Below the pieces are notes generated by a model, which had not been told where the DNA came from, ran no database searches, and saw only the letters and a program-made list of their open reading frames with translations. From an uncultured Hungatella sp. (GTDB lineage: Bacteria; Bacillota; Clostridia; Lachnospirales; Lachnospiraceae): DNA of 13,891 nt. This document shows positions 1-7,500 of this stretch, in pieces. Position numbers and translations under genes: made by a program. Numbering within the stretch: position 1 is the first letter of the stretch; each line of letters begins with the position of its first letter. The stretch is taken from positions 1 through 13,891 of the forward strand of contig CAUEKH010000029.1 of NCBI GenBank assembly GCA_959018155.1. Direction: 5' to 3'.

Positions 1-1560
1 CGTCAGGAATTTTATCAATTCTGTGTGCCTTTAAATCACCGACTGCAAGCCCTTCCGGAATCGTGCCAAGCGCCTGGTCTTCTTCGGTGTAACGTCCGTC
101 CGTTCCACTCAGCCATCTGTCAACCAGAAGTTCCTCCTCTTCTGAATATACTCCATCTGAATTTGCCCGATAAAGGGCCAGTTCTGCGCCTGCTGCCGGA
201 CAGAGCACTCCCCCATCCTCCACAAACTTTATAATATCCAGATGCTTCTTCTCATTTTTCAGTCCCACTCTTCTGATAACACTTTCTTCTGTTATCGTGA
301 CTGCCTTTGGTTGCGCCGCTTCATATCCGGCCGGTACTCCGGTTTCTACCAAAACATAGTTTCCAACCCGATTCCCTGCCACCATATCCGTAAATGGGAG
401 ATAATCGATCCGATGCAGTCCTTCTGTCGTATCATAACTGCGAATCCCATTTTCCAGTTCCCTGTAATTAAACTGATATTCGAAGATCAGCGGCAGATTT
501 CCGTCCTCGTCAAGGGAACCATTCGTTACATTCCGGTATATGGTGATTCGGATATCTTTTCCTGTATCTGTACGCCAGATCTGAACTACAGAATCCGACT
601 GACCTGCCTGTACCGATGACAGCAGCTTTGCCTCTCTCCTTCCATTTTCTGTGTCCCATGTAAATCTGGTAAATCCCGGTCCTTCCAGGCGGTATTCTTC
701 CTCAAAATCAGCGATAAAACCAGACTGTTTTCTGCCAATCCCGAGAAAACGTTTCAGCCTGTCCGTCAATTTATGACTCTTTTCCGTCAGAGTTCTATAA
801 TCCGTCAAATCGTCGGTTGTCCACTCTTCCATCAGGCGGTTCCTGTCATAACAGGGGACTCCTCCCTCCATGATAATATTGCCTTCCCCGTCTGTAACTG
901 CGCCATAAAGAGCAAGAGTTGCCGCATTTTCATTAGGCAAAATGACAGGGGCGCCGCCAGACTCCTGGACATACTTAAAGATTTCCAGCCTGGTATGGTC
1001 ATTTTTCAGTTCAACCCCCTGTACTTCTCCTGTCGGTTTCACTTCGATTTCCATGGAATTTTTCAGATAACCGGCTGGTACTTCCAACTCTTCCAGTATA
1101 TAATCACCTGCCGGAATTCCTTCAAAGTATTTGGGACTGCCGTCAGTAATCCACTCACCTTTTACAGTTACCGCCGGAGTGCCTCCGGTTCCCCCTGTCG
1201 ACCATTCTGCCGGGCTGTTCTCAGTTTTTACCAGATAATATCCCTTGGGATATCTCTCACTGTCAGTCGTATAGACACGCCTGGCTTTATAAAGGGCGAG
1301 ATGAACTCCCGGAACCATTTTGCAGGAGTAAGCCCCTTTCCTTTCCATAACAGTGTAGCCCGGTTGAAAATCGCTGTTGACTGAAATTTCATACTGGTCA
1401 GGCGCGTCAATCTTGGAAATTTCTACCTTGATTGTTTCATCAGCCATCTTCTTCTCCTGAACCACATTGGTTTCCCCGACTGTTACTGCCTCCGGAAATG
1501 CCAGTGCATATCCATCTGGTGCTGTGAGTTCTTCCATAATGTAAGTGCCAGGAATCACCC
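1..1560 (-). other. Final visible run of SpaA-like modules (6, 7 and start of 8)
   Basis: The stretch opens with the E-box VIPGTYIMEELTAPDGYA (E2605/E2606, 1534-1529), which closes module 5. Module 6 runs from K2645 (1414-1412, VEISKIDAPDQYE) to GDYILEELEVPAGYL (E2752/E2753, 1093-1088). Module 7 runs from K2791 (976-974, LEIFKYVQESGG) to GNYVLVETGVPAGYE (E3001, 346-344). Module 8 starts at K3040 (229-227, LDIIKFVEDGG) and is cut by the window edge. The repeated order of Lys strand, LALY strand and E-box-PAGY supports the call. Confidence 0.72.
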
Positions 1561-4500
1561 TCTTGAGCATATCGGACTGACCGTTTGTAAGTACTGTAAC
1601 AAACGGATCGTCTGGCGTTTTTTCTCCGGTCAGCCATGTATTCTCGGCAATCCAGGCTTCGCCCTGTTTATGAAACAGCTTCCTGTCATCTTCCAGGTTC
1701 TCTTCCTCACCGACATCGAACAATTCTTCTTTGATGTTCAGTCGAAAGGCATTGCGGTTATACGCCTCCAGAAAATCAGAATAACGATATCTCACAAAAT
1801 CGTGGTCAATATCATACACCGGCTGCCCCTTTGTATATGTCTGTTCTGACTTCCGATAGTAAACCGGCAGGCCGTAACTGTTCAGCACCGGATTCATTTT
1901 CTTTATAAATTGCATTCCGTCGTACGTCCCAATCGTATACTCCCGATCCGTATCTGACTGAAATGACGCAATCCGATACGTCTTAATCTTATCTCTGGAA
2001 ATCACGGCTCCATGAGAGGTCTTCGAAACTTTGACCGGCCACACGGTAACTCCGGTCTGATCCTCCAGATATGCCATACCTGTTTCCGGATCCACCAGTG
2101 CATCCCTGCTGCCTTCCGAATTCAGATGGTATAGATGTGTGTCTGGCGACATTCCTTCTATACACTGGTTGACCGGAGAATACGTAATCTCTTCCAGTGC
2201 GGTTCCGGCTATTTCAAATTCCGGATGGCCATTTTTCAGGACAAAAACAGAGTCACGGCCTTTCACTCTGACCCGCTTCCCAGAGCGGTCATATCCATAC
2301 ACAGTCCCGTCCTTCTCCTTTTCCGTAACACTCAGATTACCAAGGGAATAGTAAAGGATATCTGTATTCTTCCTCTGAACCGTCTGGTAAGTCCATGTTC
2401 CATTTCCAGGTATTCCATCGAGACTGCCGGCAATATCTTCTTTTCGAATCAGTTCTATCGTACTTCCTGCATAGCCTTCGAGAACCTGCATGGACTGTAC
2501 GTTTCCGTTGCTGTCCCTTGTCACTTCAACGCCGTCATAACCATTATCGCCTCCAATTCCATTTCTTCGGATCCTGATGGCATCATAAAGAACCATCCTG
2601 GCGCCGGGTATGCAGAGATTTTCTGCGTCTTCGACCTCACGAGGGATTGTTACAAGGCCGTAGCCCGCAAAAACTCCGTCTTCATATACGGGAGTTACCA
2701 TCTCACCTGCTGTCTTTCGGGCTTCCAGATACTCCAGTGTCCCTTTATACCACGCATATCCCAGATATCTGCCATTTTTATATGCGAATTCCAGATTTCC
2801 TGATCCGTACAATTTTTTTAGCTCTGTTTCGGTTCCCTCCAGTCTTGTTTCCGTGCGATAGGTGACTGTCTCCTGGTTTGTCTTCTCCTTTATCACCTTC
2901 AGCCTGACAGAAGAATTCCCCACGTAGACACGGGCGGCAGAATTTTCCTGATTCTCTGACGCAGGTCCTTCATAAAATGTTTCTTCCCCATGAACCGTCT
3001 CTTCTTCGTGATTTGTTCCCTCTTTATAAGATGACCCGCCTTTATAAGCACCCTCGCCTCCATAAACTGCTGCTTCTACCCGGTTATTACGGTTTCCGTC
3101 AAGATAATACGTTATTTTGTCAGAATAGACCTCAATGGCAATCGGTTTGCTTCTGGCGTACCCGGCAGGCGGCCTGACTTCACACAGGACATAGGCGCCG
3201 GCTCCTAACGGACCGGGTGTTTCTATATAACCGGTATTCTGATCCTGTACACTTAAATCAGAAGGATCTTTCTCACCTTCCATAAGTCCGTCTCTCGTAG
3301 TCGAAAGCGCTTCAAAAAGGCCAGTTCTTTTTCCCATATTATCATGAAAGACAATCTGTTCCTCTTCCCGGCATATCGGAGTTCCTGCCGGCACGACTCC
3401 GGTCCACAATTCTCCCGCACCCGGCTTTCCCCGGGCAGCTGTGGTAATCTGCACGGCCCCCATGGCCTCTAAGAACTCTTTCGATCCGGCGATTGTCGTT
3501 TCCTTTTCATAGAATTTCACATGGCCCCGGGAATTTTCCTCCGCTTCTCTGTCCGCGGCGTAGACCGCAAATATGGCTCCATCATGCAGAATATTTTCTC
3601 CTGTCTCAGAATCCAGTTTTTCGATGCGCAGCCGCTCGGAATAAAATTGATTTCTGAATCTTATATGCACATACCCCTGGCAGGAACTGCTGCCATCCTC
3701 TGACTTACTGCCGTCAGACTCCTCACTGCCCGGAACCGTCACCGTCCATGGGACAAGCACAGGCGCGTATTTTCCCTCATATGCGGTAAGTTCCCCCTGC
3801 ATCGTATCTATACCGCCTGATTCGGAAACCGAACTGTACCGATAATACTTTGAAACAGCTTCCCTGCCATTCATTCCTTCTGTAAGATAATAGGAAACAT
3901 CTCCAACACTCCTGTCATCCCGGGAATTATAATAATTTTTCATCGGCCGGAATTCGCTCTGCGTCAGTGCAAAATAATCCTCAACAGAAGAATCCTCAAC
4001 CCCGTTTCTTATCTTCTTCAGTGCCATTCCATACTTATAAACCTCGAAATCGCCATCGTGATTGTGGGCTTTTATTACGTCTTCTTCTTCTTGAAAACGG
4101 ATCAGATACCGTTTTTGCATTTCCTCTGTTGACAAGTTTTTTGAATAACGGTAGTACTGGTTTCGCTCTCCATTCTCAACTGCCGCATCATGTCCTTCAT
4201 AAACGGTTGGCACAGTGATTTCCTGAGGTGTCTCAATCCGGTAATTTCTGTTTTTAAAATCACCTGTCACCAATTCTGATGGCTGCTGTTCTGCAATCAC
4301 GTACGTTCCATATGGGAGATAGGCTGAGATTCCGAAACAGCATCCGTTTTCTCCTTCTTCTGACGCGTCAGCGCTCAGTGTCGCCTTATTTCCATCGTTT
4401 CCGCCGTCTGGACTGCTGTCCCAGTTGACCGCATAGATGGAATCGAAATCATAGGCAAAAAATGGTTTAAGATAATTCTCTGCCTTTGTGAGTGCCTGAT

Positions 4501-7500
4501 ATAAAGCACAATCATAGATCTCATTTTGGAATTGCCCGCTTCCTCCTGCTGCCTCCCATTCCCCCGAGGAACCCTTGCTTACCAGCTTTTCTACCTCGTC
4601 ATCGAGATACCACCGGATCGCAAACTGTCTTACCGCATCTGATGCGTGGGCATTCCAGGAAGCTTCTTCTCCGTGATTTGCCTCATTTCCGGCTGGCCGG
4701 TCAGAGGTGTATGCAGGGGCTGCGTCGACCCATTTATCGTGATTGGCCGTCCTGATACCGTCAAAGAATTTCTCGTAGTTGTAATGGCGGCCTTCTGAAT
4801 GGGCTGCTGAGTCCCTTCCGGCTTCCGGTATCACTTCCAAAATTCTCGTATAGCCTTCATTGGGTTCTGTATTAATTTTGCCGGAAGTAAAGCTGTACAG
4901 CATGGTATTGCAAATCACCGCATCCTCGGATTTCTTAAAAAGCGGATCCGTGACATGAAGTACTTTCGTATCAATACGCATGGCAGATACAGGGAATTTC
5001 TCCTTTTCAGCAATAATGTTGATTTCATTTCCTTTTCTGTCCTGCCATACAACACAGCCTTCTCCGTCGCGGTAGAGGCGCTCTAAATTGCTCTTCAAAT
5101 AAACCCGGAAACGGAATCCCGGAACCTTTGACACACCTTCCCCCTTCTTGAAAAATCCGCCGTATAGCCTGGTAAACCAGTCTTCATGAACCGCTGCATA
5201 CGTATTAGCGCCTGAGTAGGAGGACTTATCAATCTCTTTTTCTACCTTCACAGTCTGCTTAATTGCACGCTCTCTCACCATAACAGGATTATCTCCCGTT
5301 CCGGAATCAGAGGCAGCAGTAAACTGGCCTGGATAATACAGAACTGCGTTTTTAATATAACTTCCCGCCACCTCTTCTCTGGATGGGCTCACCGAAACGC
5401 CTCCATTTCCAAGGTATGCCAGATATGCGCCGTAATCTAAGGTCTGCCCCTGATAAATGATGGATTTATCCGGTGTTACCGCAAGAAAGGTATCTGTCCT
5501 TTCTTCCTGATTTTCTCCCTCCTGGCTGTTTACATGGATTTTATATACTCCGGATTGGTCATTATAGTCCACCCTTGTCAGTTCATCCAGCGTCCACTCC
5601 TGATTTACTACGATCTGCTGCTTATAAACGGGACGATACGTAATATGGCAGATCATGTCCCCATCCGGGAAATAGTAATACATCTGCTCCCCGGGCTGAT
5701 ACCTTTCTATCTCGGCTTCATAGAGAATATCTTCACAATCCTCAATCTTCCCATTCAGCGGGACATTTCCCGGAATCCCCCGGAGAGGAGACACGGAAAG
5801 CGCTTTGGTCCTGGTGTCAAAGGAATACGTTCCTTCTGAATATTCCTGCCAGTAGCTGTGTTTTTGTCCCAGTTCATCATGGAATGTTCCCCGGATATAC
5901 AGGATTTGATCATAAGGATTTATCAGCGCTCTGGCAGTTGGCAATAGCCTGTAATCCACATACAGCTTTATAAACCATCTGTTTCCCGCCTGGTAAATAT
6001 CTCCGACCGAGATCGTGTCCCAGAAAGTATTTTCATCACACCAGTCGCCAAGTTCCCTCACCATGTCCTTATAAGTGCGCCCGGCCACAGGCAGAATCTT
6101 CCAGCCTGCTGCCTCCTCCTGGGCAGAATCCATACTCCGGTAGCCTCTGGCCGCAAGCATCTCATTCATTAAATCTTTCAGGATGTCACTGGAAGCCTCT
6201 TCTGCCTCTGCTTCGTAGTCGAGAAGTTCAAAAGAAGGCATCTCTGTAATATCCACACTCGTATCTGGTACGAAAGATGGGCGGTTCTGCCATTCTCCAT
6301 AGTTTAATTCCAGCTTTTTGGGCGCATCCATATTATAAATCAGGTTTCCCGTGCCATCTCTTTTATAAATCGGTTTCCCCTCTCTGCCATTCTTGGACTC
6401 CCCGCCGACAGCCTTCTTTGGTTCTTTTATTTCTTCGTAGTGATCCAGGACAGACTCTTCCTTACTGTCTTTCGTGCTGATATACTTATAAAATTTCGTC
6501 CCGGCCGGATATCCGGAAATGAAAATATCAAAACCATCTGGTATGTTCTTCGACTTCACATCGAATTTTGCATGGCTTTCTGGTTCATTTTCATCAAAGT
6601 AGAATCCATCTGTGGACACACAGCTGGCGCCTGTCACTGTTACCGGGATATCTCCCTGATTGGAATTCGGATTATCCTCTCCTGTAACAGAGAGTTCATA
6701 CCCCTCGCTTCTTGATAATTCCCGTATATAGTAACTCCCCAGGAATAATGGACGGCCAATCCAGGAATTGCCATTGGCAGACTTTAAATCCGGGTAATCG
6801 AAGTCCGGTCTGTCAGACAAATGGCTGTCGGTGCTGTAGAAATTATCCGGTCCATTTTCCGGCGCCTCTGTAATGACGAGGAAAGAGGCATCGCCATTTT
6901 TATCTGTGGAGGTAATGCTCACCAGTTCATTCTCCCGGAAAACAATTCCGGATTTTCCATCGGGATGGCAGATATTTTCAGCTGCAAAAAGGCCATAGAC
7001 GGCGCCCTCAAGAGTGGCATCGCCCTGAGCCAGCCCGTAACTTCCGGCCGGATCCTTCTCATCGATCTCCATATCTCTTTTATTGATATGAATTTCCCCT
7101 TCGGTTCTATGATCATAGACAGTAAATGTATGAAGAACCGTGTCACTGTCGTACGCAGACTGATTGATTGGTTCAATGGAACCTGGAAAAGGACCATTGA
7201 CGGTAAAACCACCGCCTTCACTTTCCTCATCGTTCTGCCCGCTGCCGCTTTCATCATGAGCTGCTAAATTCGCGGTGCCCGGACTGGCTGTTTTGCTCGC
7301 AGGAATCACTTCCTCTTTTTCCTGTTCAGAAGGCGTGGCCTTTCTCTTTCTGGCAATGGAATCCGATGCCTTTACATACTTTAAGAAAAATGAATTGCGA
7401 TATTGTCGGTAATAGCCAAATCCCGGAGCCTCTGGAACAGGATTTTTCTGAGTCATAACAGAAACCGGCTCATCTTTTTCCGTCCTGACTTGAACCTTCT

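Noticed and set aside
2135..2803. Plus-strand open frame of 222 codons, and similar plus-strand frames across 25-9752 (for example 773-1384, 6821-7267, 7717-8139)
   Set aside because: All lie antisense to the continuous minus-strand coding frames, lack convincing ribosome binding sites and have compositions typical of antisense shadows (rich in Phe, Ser, Cys, Pro, His).
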